Assembly: GCA_950295325.1 (NCBI GenBank)
Contig: OX485809.1
Location: forward strand, 24,380,144-24,444,143
DNA length: 64,000 nucleotides
Reading direction: 5' to 3'
From: Polytrichum commune
Taxonomy: Eukaryota > Streptophyta > Polytrichopsida > Polytrichales > Polytrichaceae
Shown one piece after another: positions 45,144 through 55,625 of this stretch. The position numbers and the translations under genes are program-made. The notes under the pieces are model-generated. The model worked only from the letters and a program-made list of their open reading frames with translations. It was not told the origin of the DNA and searched no databases. Numbering within the stretch: the first letter of the stretch is position 1; each line of letters begins with the position of its first letter.

Positions 45144-47906
45144 TCAACCATCCTCATGAAACAGTTGGCCACCGCTGCCAACATGTTCCCATTGTTCATA
45201 CATACCAACCTGCTGCGACAAGGGAGCCGAACCTCTATTTTCCCGGTCACTCCCAGACGCTGTCGCCATGGAAGCATCACCATCAGTGGTTAGAAAAGCT
45301 CGCGAGTCCATCTCCCCTGGCACATCTGTTTGTTGTTGTTGCTGTTGGTGGTGCTGTTGGTGTTGTGTGCTTCCTGAAGTCCCACTGTCTGCAGGAGGAG
45401 CACCACCTTGCACTTGGGGGGATACCAAATTAGGTATACTATTATTCCCAGGTGGCTGAAACGATTGCGCGTTGTAAACCGCCTGTAACGATTGTTGTTG
45501 TGAATACGCAGCCTCCTGCTGCTGCTGATTCATGTGGTGCTGCACTTGTGCGGGTTGCAGAAACGCCCCCTCTGGCTGTTGTGCGATTCCAGCTGAGCCT
45601 CCTTGTTGTTGTTGTTGAGGTTCTGACTGGGATTGACCTGCCCCATCATCGACGCGGCTTCGCTTTGAAGCCGCATGATGGCCTGGTGAGCCTCCAGGTA
45701 ATGGTGGATTTGTGAAACCCGGAGAGCTCCTGTATTCACCATTGTACTGGGTTGGAGGGTTAGGGTTTTGATGTGAGGGAAGAATGGCTGTGGCTTCGGT
45801 TACTCCCAAGCTGCTGGTAGACATTGGGACGACTCCAACGTTACTGGAAGCAGGCGCCTGAGTTGCGGCTGCCCCAACGGCAGATAAGGGTAACTCCGGT
45901 TTCGTGTCCACGTCACCCACAACCTGCTGCCCGGGTGGCACCTCTGCCGCTGCAACAGTCCCTGCTGGACGACCCGTGAGAGCACCAATCTTCTGCTGCT
46001 CTTCAATGATTTTTTGCAAGTACTTCCCCTGCGCTTCAATTCGTAATTGCAGATGGCGTTGCACCTGTGTCGATAGAGTGCACAATCTGTGAGCAACCAT
46101 TTTGTGCCATATGCTATTTTACAATTGACTGAGTAGACAAAAGATTCACAATTAAGTATATGGGTTGAATGCATTGTTGCAAGGAAGGAGGTCATTCACA
46201 GACCTCAAGTTGTTCATGCAACCGCTTCTGAACTTCCATCTGCATTCGTAGAGCCTCGGTGATTTGGATCCCTCTGCAACGTCACGAAACCAGCAGTGAT
46301 GATGTCATGCGGAGTTTCATTCATTTATGTATCAGAAGAGAGAGAGCAATCAAGATACCAGACAGTGAAACCGTAAAAAATATTGATGGGAAACTTACGA
46401 AGTTGGATCCAAGGTGGGTAGAAGATCCGCCGGGTTCTTCTTCTTGTCTGATTTACCCCCTGTTAGCACATAGTAAAAACAAATTCACATCTAGAGAACT
46501 CTGACATTGGAATCAATTGCTTTACCCACCTTGCAGGAAGCCCACTTGATCTTATATGAACACTAATGACGGTAAAATGTGTATCTGTATGGAGGACTAT
46601 TTGAGAGCAATTCATACCATTGGAGTAGCTAGAGATTATAGGGCTCCAATTGAGCTGCCTGCAGACACAATGGAACATGGAGCTGCAGAAAACAACACTA
46701 GACAACCAACAACTGAGTTCTTGCACTACCCTATTTGGAAGAACCCCACTCAGTCAGTGGATCTAAGAATGTGAGTCTAAGAATTCTGAAACAGGGCAAC
46801 TGACCATCTGACAGAGACTCGGGAATGTACTTCGCCAGCCGATATTTCTGCAAGACAACAACAACGTCAGATTTGGTAGACAACCTTCAATTCCAACCAT
46901 ATTCTTTTCCACATCTACAAAAACTGCTACACAACGTACCGCTGAAGCTCAACTACATGGACAATGGAGCCCCGCCTCCAATCTGATCAATGACACACAA
47001 AAAAATCGTTTTTGGAGAAATTACAATTAAATCTACAGGGGTAGGGGTAGTAATGTGCCTGCAAGTGACTCTTCACATGATAGATTGTAAGACCTTGCAC
47101 ACCCATAACCCTCAAGACACCTTTGGGGGTAGCCCCTGGCACACAGAGCAACACAGTTTGTTAGTTGAAGAACCAAAGTCTGTATATTATTGTAAAATCC
47201 AAGAGTCAAGTGGAAAACACACATCACCATGAAACAGTAGTCATAATTCCCCAACCAACCATGTGATCTCACGCGACTCTTTTGCCCAACACACAGCTGA
47301 AAATGATACAATGAAACCAACTGCCCTTAGAATGTTCACCTGACCTTTGCATCTTCTAGTACAACAATTGAAACCTCACTCTCACATGAGATTTATGCGG
47401 AAACACCGAAGGACGCAGCATTCCCTCTTCCAAAATTGTTCAAACAGATTGCAATTTAATAGGTCAAAAAAACCTCACAATCGGAGCCACCCGCCTGACT
47501 GAGTGACAGCATCCACAAAATGTTTGTGGAGCTCCAGCTGACCTTTACAACAATTGAAACCTAAACTCTCACATGCATGTGATTTATGCTAAAAACATGC
47601 AAGGATGATGCGAAGTTTCATCTTCCACAGTTTTTCAGACGGATGATGGATTAATTGGCAAGAAAACAACTCACGATCAGGGCCGCCCAACTGAGTGACA
47701 GCATCCACAAATCGTTCATGGAGCTCGGGTGTCCATCGCAGCCGCTGCTTGGCAGCTGAGCCACCCCCTCCAGAGCCCCCTCCTGGGCTGCCAGCAGAAT
47801 TGGTGGATGCCCCAGCTGCACTTGACCCTCGCGGCTCAGGTGCCTGACTTGCAGACCTCTGGGGCATCAAGCTTGTTGTGGAAAACTTTTTGTTCTGATA
47901 CATTGT
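45144..47906 (-). CDS. PHL-like: MYB-CC (GARP, PHR1/PHL-type) transcription factor
   Basis: Nuclear DNA-binding protein of the family that includes the phosphate-starvation regulator PHR1. Coding exons on the minus strand: 47903-47675, 47135-47059, 46847-46805, 46459-46399, 46273-46204, 46064-45144. Phases fit and the sum is 1401 nt, 466 residues. The MYB-like domain (about residues 52-110) reads KQRLRWTPELHERFVDAVTQ and on through ATPKGVLRVMGVQG to SHLQKYRLAKYIP. The coiled coil (about 138-185) contains KRLHEQLEVQRHLQLRIEAQ. The C-terminus is Gln/Ser/Pro-rich with poly-Q runs. The start MYQNKKFSTT follows a splice acceptor by three bases, so a non-coding leader exon lies upstream. The intron after SHLQ begins GC rather than GT; its acceptor and frame are normal, and the junction is where the family normally splits the motif. 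The exact PHR/PHL subgroup is not resolved. Confidence 0.93.
47340..47735 (-). repeat. Tandem duplication including part of a MYB exon
   Basis: Two units of about 195 bp, 47340-47535 and 47536-47735 (approximate). The right unit holds the end of the real first coding exon (ELHERFVDAVTQLGGPD) and the start of its intron. The left unit holds a diverged copy, GAGCTCCACAAACATTTTGT and GGATGCTGTCACTCAGTC, inside the intron. The flanking intron blocks ACAACAATTGAAACCT, CTCTCACATG and GATTTATGC are shared too. The intronic copy reads ELHKHFVDAVTQSGGWLRL then stop, with a few extra bases before the old donor. Confidence 0.88.
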
Positions 47907-49984
47907 CTGCACACGGCACACAAAACCAATACAAATCAAAAATGACAACCCACAACTCAGATGATGAAGATGGTGGCTATACCCAAACCCACACACATAC
48001 TTTAGAAATTTTCAACAGTTAGTTCCCTGCAGATTAAATGGACTTAGGTTTACACAGAAACTGCTCAATTCTGCACGCATTCAGACAAATTGCACACACT
48101 TCCACATTCAAGTAGGTACCAATGCCATTGCACCACTTGGCTGATTTCCTAACCAAGGCTGCTTCCAGGACCCATTGCTAAGTTTCTTGCAACACCATTA
48201 ACCCAGAAGCTTTGAAACTCCAGGCATTCACTTGCATACACCTGCCACAGGAGGATCGAACCTAACCCCCGGGGCCAGCCAGCCAGCCAGCCAGCCAGTT
48301 TGCCGTGAGATCCCTCTAAGTGTACATTGAGAGCGATTCCATTTGTGAAGCTGCAATTCCGCAAGCCAGAAATGGGCTTAGGAGAGAGAGGGGGGAGAGG
48401 GAGAGAGCTGCCAACTAAATAACTAAGTGGCGATCAATTGGGTAAGGGGCTTGCAAGGGAAATGTACCGTCCTATGGGTCCCTCTTGTTCCTGTGGTGCC
48501 ACCAGATTTGTCACATATGTCAATCCTTGCGGTCCCGCTCACCCACCCCCCGGAAAGATACCCCCTGGAGAATCAAAAGATGCGAATTGCAGCTACCTCT
48601 GCACTAAAATGATCTCATCATCATCATCCTCCTCATCACTTTCACTTTCATACGTGGTCCATCGCCGGTAAATCCCCTTGCCAAGCCTTGAATAATAATA
48701 TTTAACACTTTCCCTTTTCTCCTCCTTGTGATCATCAACACCCCCCCGCCCCTTACCCCTAATCCACCAATACCCGCTAAACAACAAGCCTCAAGGCCCC
48801 GCGCACGCTCTCTCACACACACACACACACCCCCGGAAACCTTGCCAACTCAAGCAACTCCAAGCGCGGTTAGGATGGGATGGGATGGGATATGTCGGTA
48901 CCACTCGCGCTACCTTCCTCCCAGCTCAAAACATCTGCACTAACCCCTTCTCTCACACCAAATGCCAAGTCATCCACCAAACTCCCATTCCCAATTGTAG
49001 CCCTCAAACTCCACAAACCCTAGCCCACCTCCACCAAGTTGGCTGGAATCAACAACGACGACCACCCCCCTCTCTCTCGCTCTCCCGCTCTCTATCTGTC
49101 TACCGGATTAGGTTGGTGATGGTGGTGATTCCTCCGACACTGCTATCTAGCCAGCATCTATCCACCCAGTGCTGTGCATCAATCCACCCCACTACCTTAC
49201 CCCGTTCTCTCCTCCGACCTCCCAAGTGGAAGTGCGTTGATGAGAGAGAGACAGACAGTATGTTTTGTGAGCCGAGAGTCTCGTGTGGTGAATGAATGGC
49301 TGACTCTTCCCTCCCTCCCTTAGACCTCCCTCCTTGGCCTGGTTTGGTCTGTTTGTCTGCTTCCGCGATGATAGCCTGCCCGAGTCTCTCTCGCTCGCTC
49401 GCTCGCGCTCTCTTTCTCTCCCCCTTCCTAATTCCTTCCTACCCTGAGTCTTTCCTTCCCAACCCACAGACCAAATACTTTCTTTCTTTCTTTATCTTTT
49501 TTACACTTACCAACAACTCCTCCCTCTGCGCTGTAGTCCTCTATCTATCCATCTATCCAAGTATCTTCCTGTTGGCCCGTGTCTCCGAGTATCCTGTATC
49601 CTACCTACCTTTCTACTGAGTGCCCAGTTTATCAACAGGACAGGGCACAGGGAGGGCGGACGCCGGAGTGATACTACTACATACTTAGTGTTTCCTTATT
49701 ACGCATCATTCCTCATCATTTGTGTGTGACTGTTGATGTCTGATCATGGATGGGCCTCCCTCCTTCCTGCGGCCAGTCATTCATGAGTCCATCATCACTG
49801 CCCTCGTTACTCCTCACTCCCTTACTGCTAGGATCATTCAAACCCAGCCAGCTGGTGAAGCTCAGGGTAAGCCTGAGCGGTAGACGACGACGACGACGGA
49901 GACGACGGAGAAGAGAAGACGAGACTCGAGGAGGGGAAATTTTGGCCAACCAAACTGGCGCCTTTACTGCTGAAGACGACCGGT
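47907..49984 (-). promoter_or_regulatory. Leader intron and purine-rich promoter/5' UTR region of the MYB-CC gene
   Basis: No second gene found. On the gene's strand 48360-48400, 48590-48830 and 49060-49500 are GA-rich, with (GA)n, (GGAT)n, (GAGC)n and (CA)n tracts, as is common in plant 5' leaders. A (CCAG)n-type repeat lies at 48277-48299 and a CGA/CGG trinucleotide tract at 49885-49915. Candidate leader donors exist (for example GTTGGTAAGTG at about 49510, minus strand) but none can be proved. Confidence 0.5.
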
Positions 49985-51140
49985 GAAGATGAGGGACCGC
50001 CCTAAAGGTGGGGGTTTGGATGGATTGGCTATGAATATCAAGTCGCCGTGGACACCCCGGAGAGAGAGAGACAGAGAGAAAGAAAGAAAGGGAATTATTG
50101 TTGCATACATATGACATCCACAACACACACACACACCCCTCCAACAACAACAAAACTTAACTTTCTAGGTTAGTTGTTGACCTCGAGTACATTGATTTGG
50201 GGTTTTTTTAATGCTAATGCCGGTGTCAAATGAACTATGAAAAAAAAGGAGTCGCCTTTGGGTTACATATCGTTTCAAGGTCTTTTGTGTTGGATGAATG
50301 AGAGGTACGCTCGTACATGATAAACACGTCTCTCCGTGGACAACCGTAGTGTAGAAAAATGTTGGGTTTTACTTGAGTAAATGTGCTTGTGGTGGTGGTG
50401 GTGGTGTTTGCTAACATTTGGGGAGAGTTGAATCTATATCACATGGTGATATGTAAAGTAAGGTAAGGTAATCCGTTGTTGGGGCTTGATTGTTGGTACA
50501 CAAAGCTACACTAAACATTCTAGTCTAGTGTGGCCCACACTATTCATCGTCGACCTTAAGTGATTGTCGTGCAATCACTAGGTGGAAATAAGAGACAATG
50601 TCGTATGACACTTGGCGCTATATGGTTTTTATTGCTGCTTAAGACCAATGAAAATTGGTTACGACCTACTCAAGGGAGGGGGGGTGATATATTATGGAAA
50701 TAAGGTCACCTTGGATACTTGTAGTGTAGAAAGATGTTGGATTCACGTGAGTATGTGTTGTGTTTGTGGCAATGGTGGTGATGGATTTTGCCAAGTTTTG
50801 GGGGAGCATTGATCATTTGATGTTAGGTGAGTGAGGTAATCATTGTTGCATGATTGTCGATACACTAAGCTAAACATTTGATTTAGTGTGGCCCACATTA
50901 TTTATCGTTGACCCTAAGTGATTATCGTGCAATCATTGGGTGGCAACAAAAGAAGAGAGTGTCATCTGACACTTGGTGTTGCCTGAGTTTTATCGTTGAT
51001 TAAACACGGTGAAGATTATGTACTACCTAAAGGTGGTGGGCCTTTTGATGGATTTTATTGTGACCCACAATAGTTGTCATACATGCAATGGGTGGTAAAT
51101 AGAGAGAGTGTGTGTCATATGGCACATGATGCTACTTAGG
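49985..51140 (+). repeat. Degenerate tandem array, units of about 365 bp
   Basis: Unit starts, marked by GGTGAAGATTA/TGAAAATTGGTTACGACCTA-like sequence, fall at about 49985, 50647 and 51009. Shared blocks are TGTAGTGTAGAAA, TGTTGGATTCACGTGAGTA, GATTTAGTGTGGCCCACA, CCTAAGTGATTATCGTGC and CACTTGG. The first unit is interrupted by the insertion at 50055-50333. Confidence 0.8.
50055..50333. mobile_element. 279-bp insertion with 9-bp target duplication
   Basis: CCGTGGACA stands at 50046-50054 and again at 50334-50342, and the array sequence continues across the gap. A 9-bp duplication is typical of Mutator-like elements, but no long inverted repeat is visible. The inserted end sequence TTTTGTGTTGGATGAATGAG with AGGTAC recurs at about 43431-43458. 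Confidence 0.6.
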
Positions 51141-51913
51141 TAGAGGGTGCTAAAACCTACACTTATAAGTGCCTCCCTACTGCCAACACTACGTCAAACC
51201 GTTCCCTGTGGTGTAGGAGTGTCTGGGCCCACAGAGTGACGGTCTTAAGTGCCATTAGTGGTGCCACCTCATTGCGGCCCCCACTATCTTCAGGTAGGGT
51301 AGGTAACGGGCCCCACTATATCTCGGGTTAGTTCAAGGTGGGTTTGGGGTGGCTTGTCCGTGCCTATTCTAGCCATTCTATAGAAAGGGGTGGGGGGGGG
51401 GATGGCTCTAGCCATTCTATTCACAAAGCCAATGAGGTAGGCCCACAAAGCACAAAGGGGATCGGTTCTCGGCATAAAGGGGTTCGATTCCCATAATGTA
51501 AGGAGGTCGATTCCCATGATGCAAGGTGATGATTTTGCAAGCGAACCGTGTGGGATCATGGAGGCGGTCATGTGGCTTTTGCACCGTTACTAGTCGGGGC
51601 TTTGATCTAGCTCGGGTCTAGTACCCCAACCACGTTCTGTTGGTTCCAGGCAATAAAGGTGGGGGTCCTCGTCATATGCAAGGTCGTCATACACGGGGCC
51701 TATGGATCGGGTTAAGGAAGCTAGTGGTTTTGACTTTGGATATTCATCAAACGTTCAACTGAAGCTACAATCTCTTTTTCTTTTTCTTTTTTTTTACACC
51801 TACGTTTAGCCATGGAGGCTAATATGAACACGGTTTCTTATATACCAACCACATAGCCATATGTATGTGCAATAGCTTCAAGCGTGGGTTTAAGCGGCCT
51901 CTCTACCTTACGT
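51133..51913. mobile_element. TIR element family 5, copy 2
   Basis: Left TAGGTAGAGGGTGCTAAAAC and right GGTTTAAGCGGCCTCTCTAC with CTTACG are inverted repeats; about 780 bp. It shares the GGCCCACAGAGTGACGG block and the CATATGTATGTGCAATAGC block with 36026-36834. A G run near 51390. No coding capacity. Confidence 0.7.
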
Positions 51914-52290
51914 GACAAGTCATGGAGACCTCTCTACTTGTGATTACACACCGATCTCCATTGCCATGCTAATAACCGGATGTTTAATGTACTTAATAAA
52001 TGTGAGAAGTTTCTAACTTCTTACGGATGGGTTTGCGGTTGGGGCATTCGAAGCTGGGTTTTGAAGGGCCTTGACTAGCTAGGCAGGTACGGCCCCCTTG
52101 TTGGCACTTGACTGTGCAAGCAGTACTGTAGAGTGCTTTCCGAATGATTCGGCTTTTGATAAAGTCTATTATTCTTGCAATCATGCCACGTGGCAGTCGT
52201 ACATTGCTCGAACCCACTCAAATCCAATGTGGGAGCAAGAGCTCAACGTCAAAGAGAGAAAAGACGAAGCGGTGAGCTTCTTATTTAGAG

Positions 52291-52805
52291 CATGTTCACA
52301 CTAGGACTAGCACCTGGTCCACAACAGTAGGAGAGTTCCCATCTTGATAAGAGTTTTTTTGTGTTTTTTAATCTTGCATGTGACGGAAGAAATTACAATA
52401 CGTTTACATCTGGTGAGGATATTGTGAATAGGACGATTTTTTTTTACTACTAGCAGTAAATTTTGGAAAGAGATGGACTTCCCCTTTCAAGAGGGACTCC
52501 TCCTCATGTTGTCAAGGAGGAGTGGTTGACCCTAGTGTGAACATCCTAGTCTGAACACTAGGACCAACAACATGCCCACAACAGTAGGAGAGTTCCCATC
52601 TTGGTAAGAGTTGTTATCTTGCATGTAATGATTTGACGGACGAAACTACAATACACTTACATCTAATGAGATTATTATGAGTAAGACGAAAAAATTTCTT
52701 ACCAGTAGCAGTAAATTTCGGAAAGAGATGGACTTCCCCCTGTCAAGAGGGACTCCTCCTCATGTTGCCAAGGAGCAGCGACTGACCCTGGTGTGAACAT
52801 GCTAG
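52291..52805 (+). repeat. Tandem pair of about 250-bp TIR units
   Basis: Two units (about 52291-52545 and 52546-52805), each beginning with a GTTCACACTAGGAC-like end and closing with GACCCTAGTGTGAACAT-like sequence. Shared blocks are CCACAACAGTAGGAGAGTTC, CAGTAAATTTTGGAAAGAGA, TGGACTTCCCC and GAGGGACTCCTCCTCATGTT. Probably a MITE duplicated head to tail. Confidence 0.88.
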
Positions 52806-53404
52806 TGGGTCGCACTATTGACATCCCAACCAAAGGTTGATTGTTGGGCGAGATCTCGTGCCTTGAGTTTAGGATTATAATGCGGGAGATTTTGGGAGTG
52901 TGTTTTGGGCGCATTGATCGTGCCCCTTGGTTAATGTCAACGAGTGTGATGAATAACGCAATAAAAGTTTTCAGGGGGGGACTTGAAACACGTCAACTTT
53001 AAAGTAGGTAGAAGAAAAAGGAAATCGCATTACGAAAGTGGCCGGTGAGAGAGAGAGAGAGAAAAATTACCTCATTAAATGGGAGTAATCGGGCTCCCGA
53101 TTTAATCATAAACTACCTGCTCACCATCATGGCAGCATTACCTATACCGGTAATTATTCAAGCGTTAGTTATTGGCAAAATTCGAGCCTCCTGAAGAGCA
53201 TTAAAAACCAGACTCCAATGTCGCACAAATTGTTTAGATCACTCAATGTTTCAACCCCCACGAGTATTTACACCCATATCAATGGCACCAATTGTTGGCC
53301 TACAGGCCTTAAGGTGGCTCGGGTCTTAGTGAGAGGTTGATTTGCGGGGGGGGGGGGGGCAATAGTGAAAAACTTGCCCCCTATCATTGGTTAGTTGTAG
53401 ATTC
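52806..53404. other. Intergenic, no gene seen
   Basis: A (GA)n tract at 53047-53062 and a G run of 14 at 53346-53359. No exon-like ORF. Confidence 0.5.
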
Positions 53405-53880
53405 ATCCCCATCAATGAAAACGGAGAACCGACCACTACACTATATTTGTCTAATTAGTGTGGGTTACCATTCGACGGAGTTACGTGTTGTTCTAACTTT
53501 TATCGACATTATCATTTTTAACCAACTACGTTATATCGTATTATTTGGTGTGTGTATATGAATTGTTTATGTTATTTGGGTTAAAAACGGTACTCTTCGT
53601 AAAAAAATGTTATGGCAATGTGTAACTCTTGATGGTAACCCACACTAATTAGACAAAACAATGTAGTTGCAGATGAGCCAATTGAGTTTGAGAAAAAACT
53701 TGTTCAAATTTGAGAGTAAATGAAGATTACCTATTCGTCTAGAGTGATTTACAACATGTTCCTTGATTAAATAGAGGGAAACCAAAAGATGACAACATGT
53801 AACCGTTTGGTCTTGGAAACACTAGGATCTCAACCAATTATGCAACCAAAAAATTGCGGGCACTGATGCCAATTTAAGCT
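53405..53880 (+). repeat. Dispersed repeat A with nested family 6 MITE
   Basis: Left part AACGGAGAACCGACCACTA; after the insert GTTGCAGATGAGCCAATTGA, GATGACAACATGTAACCG, TTGGAAACACTAGGATCTCA and CCAATTATGC. The insert is 53446-53657. Confidence 0.82.
53446..53657. mobile_element. MITE family 6, copy 2, nested in repeat A
   Basis: A 212-bp element with a near-perfect inverted repeat: TTTGTCTAATTAGTGTGGGT with TACCATTCGACGG at the left, TGATGGTAACCCACACTAAT with TAGACAAA at the right. The inverted similarity may extend a further 6 to 10 bases outward (CTACACTATA / CAATGTAG). Confidence 0.85.
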
Positions 53881-53883
53881 CAC

Positions 53884-54410
53884 TGCACTAAATATTGTAT
53901 TTCCGGTCACTTATTGGTTCTAATTACACAATGCTACAAGTATAATTGTATTTCTCCTTTTTGGTCACCACTAAATTACATTGTGTAAATTGTCAATATG
54001 ATACTATTTGTCAGCATGTCCCGGATGCTTGAGATGATAATTTGCACTTTTTGTATGCGACAGGAAGATGTTATTGAGCATACTAATGGCCAATGCCAAG
54101 TGTTTACATTTTAGTATTGAAGAGGAAGATATTCTTTAGCATACTAATGCCAAGTATGATTTGTGTACACTTTTAGTCACCTTGTAAACCAATGTACAAC
54201 ATAGGCACACATGCACCTCATTACACTATCAGACATACCCATGCCAAGATATTAGTAAGCGCACTTGTACGCCAAGCGTCATGAGGTGACGCTAATATGA
54301 AATTGTTGGTTATTAGTGTGACATAGCCGACGCCTCAAAATAGGATAGGTGAGACTATTACGCCTGTGACACTAAGCACCATAAATGGTGTAGAATGGTT
54401 CAGGATATTT
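53884..54410 (+). mobile_element. Possible MITE family 4 relative
   Basis: Starts GCACTAAATATTGTATTTCC immediately after repeat A and ends near GGATATTTGGTGTAG. Only the ends resemble family 4; the interior differs. Uncertain. Confidence 0.4.
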
Positions 54411-54948
54411 GGTGTAGACTACACTTTTAATCAACACTTTCACCCTCTAATGCCCCTGGTTTGTCCTCCCCCTCGACAAGTGTTATGAAGATTCACCCTT
54501 GAGCAATTGCCATGACCATTGTAGATGCCCTGCTCTTTGAATTGGACCCCACCAATCTTACCTAAGACGAAATTTGGTCCACTATACTATAATACATTAG
54601 TTATTTGTTTCATATCACTTGACTTTGTAATTAACATCAAAACCATCAAATTAGTTTATGAAGAAAAAATTGAAATTATTTAGAAACTTTTAACCACACA
54701 TTTGTGGGGACATGTTTCTACTTTACTCCTACTTTGGTCAAATTTGGAGGGGGGGATCAAATAACACGATATTTATGTAGTCGTGGGCACGAGCATTGGG
54801 CTTCAAGCTTTGACAAAGTGGACCTCATGATTGATGTTGAGATATCTCCAAGTCATTTGTTGCAACCTTTGGGGAGGGGAGGGGGAGGGGGGGGGGGGGG
54901 AAATGCACTTGTAAGTTAATGAAAATATTAAAATAATATCACATTTGA
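54411..54948. other. Intergenic, no gene seen
   Basis: A G-rich tract at 54871-54900 closes with 14 consecutive G. No gene. Confidence 0.5.
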
Positions 54949-55400
54949 TACCATACTCTCTAGTAAAGTGGGCACCTTTCTACCTAATATTTAATCAAGG
55001 TGCGAAAGTAAGGTAGGCAGTATGAAAAACAATATTCTAAAATTGGGCATATTAAAAAAGTAATTAGTTTTAAGTTAGACATTCATCAATGTTATTTTTA
55101 TAATTCATGGATGGTTTTCCTAATTTCATCTATGTTGGCTATGATTAATTTAAACACTTCCCGTAACCAACATTTCTTACCCTAAAGTTTGTTTTTTATT
55201 TGTATGTTGGGGTTTGATGCCACATGAAGACACTATTGAAGTTATTTGATGCTACTTTGTTGGATTCCAGTGACTATCACTTGCATTATTGTGATTTTAG
55301 GTGCTTTTTGAATGTTATTTCTTCTTCTTTTTGATACTCACCAAATTTAGGCACCTTTAAAATGAATTGTCTTCTGCCAAAGCTGCTAGAAGCTACGGTA
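54949..55400 (-). mobile_element. MITE family 1, copy 3 (full form, reversed)
   Basis: A 452-bp element. Starts TACCATACTCTCTAGTAAAG with TGGGCACC and ends CAAAGCTGCTAGAAGCTACG with GTA. Carries the same central block as 32229-32698 in reverse (TTGGATTCCAGTGACTATCA, CTTACCCTAAAGTTTGTTTT). Confidence 0.83.
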
Positions 55401-55464
55401 TTCAACTTCATGATTTAGTAAGAGATGGGTTTTGTGGGGGGATTGACAACAAGCAATGGATAGT

Positions 55465-55625
55465 GAAGACCGACCACTAGTTACAAATGAACCGGTTGAG
55501 TTTGAGAAATAAGCGTTTGGACCCCTTCATTATAGAATAACAAACAAAAGATCGCAACATGTAACCAGTTGGACTTAAACGCTAGGATCTTAACCAATTA
55601 TGCCCATAAACCTCCCCGGACACTC
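55465..55625 (+). repeat. Dispersed repeat A, short copy
   Basis: AAGACCGACCACTAGTTACA, AATGAACCGGTTGAGTTTG, GATCGCAACATGTAACCAG and ATGCCCATAAACCTCCCC in order; the middle is shortened. Confidence 0.8.

Noticed and set aside
45452-45715. Plus-strand frames across 45.0-46.1 kb
   Set aside because: Antisense shadows of the large last exon of the MYB-CC gene; Cys/Val runs mirror the poly-Gln codons.
51470-51520. tRNA-like GGGGTTCGATTCCCAT
   Set aside because: A B-box match only, repeated in degraded form 25 bases on; no stems, no A box.
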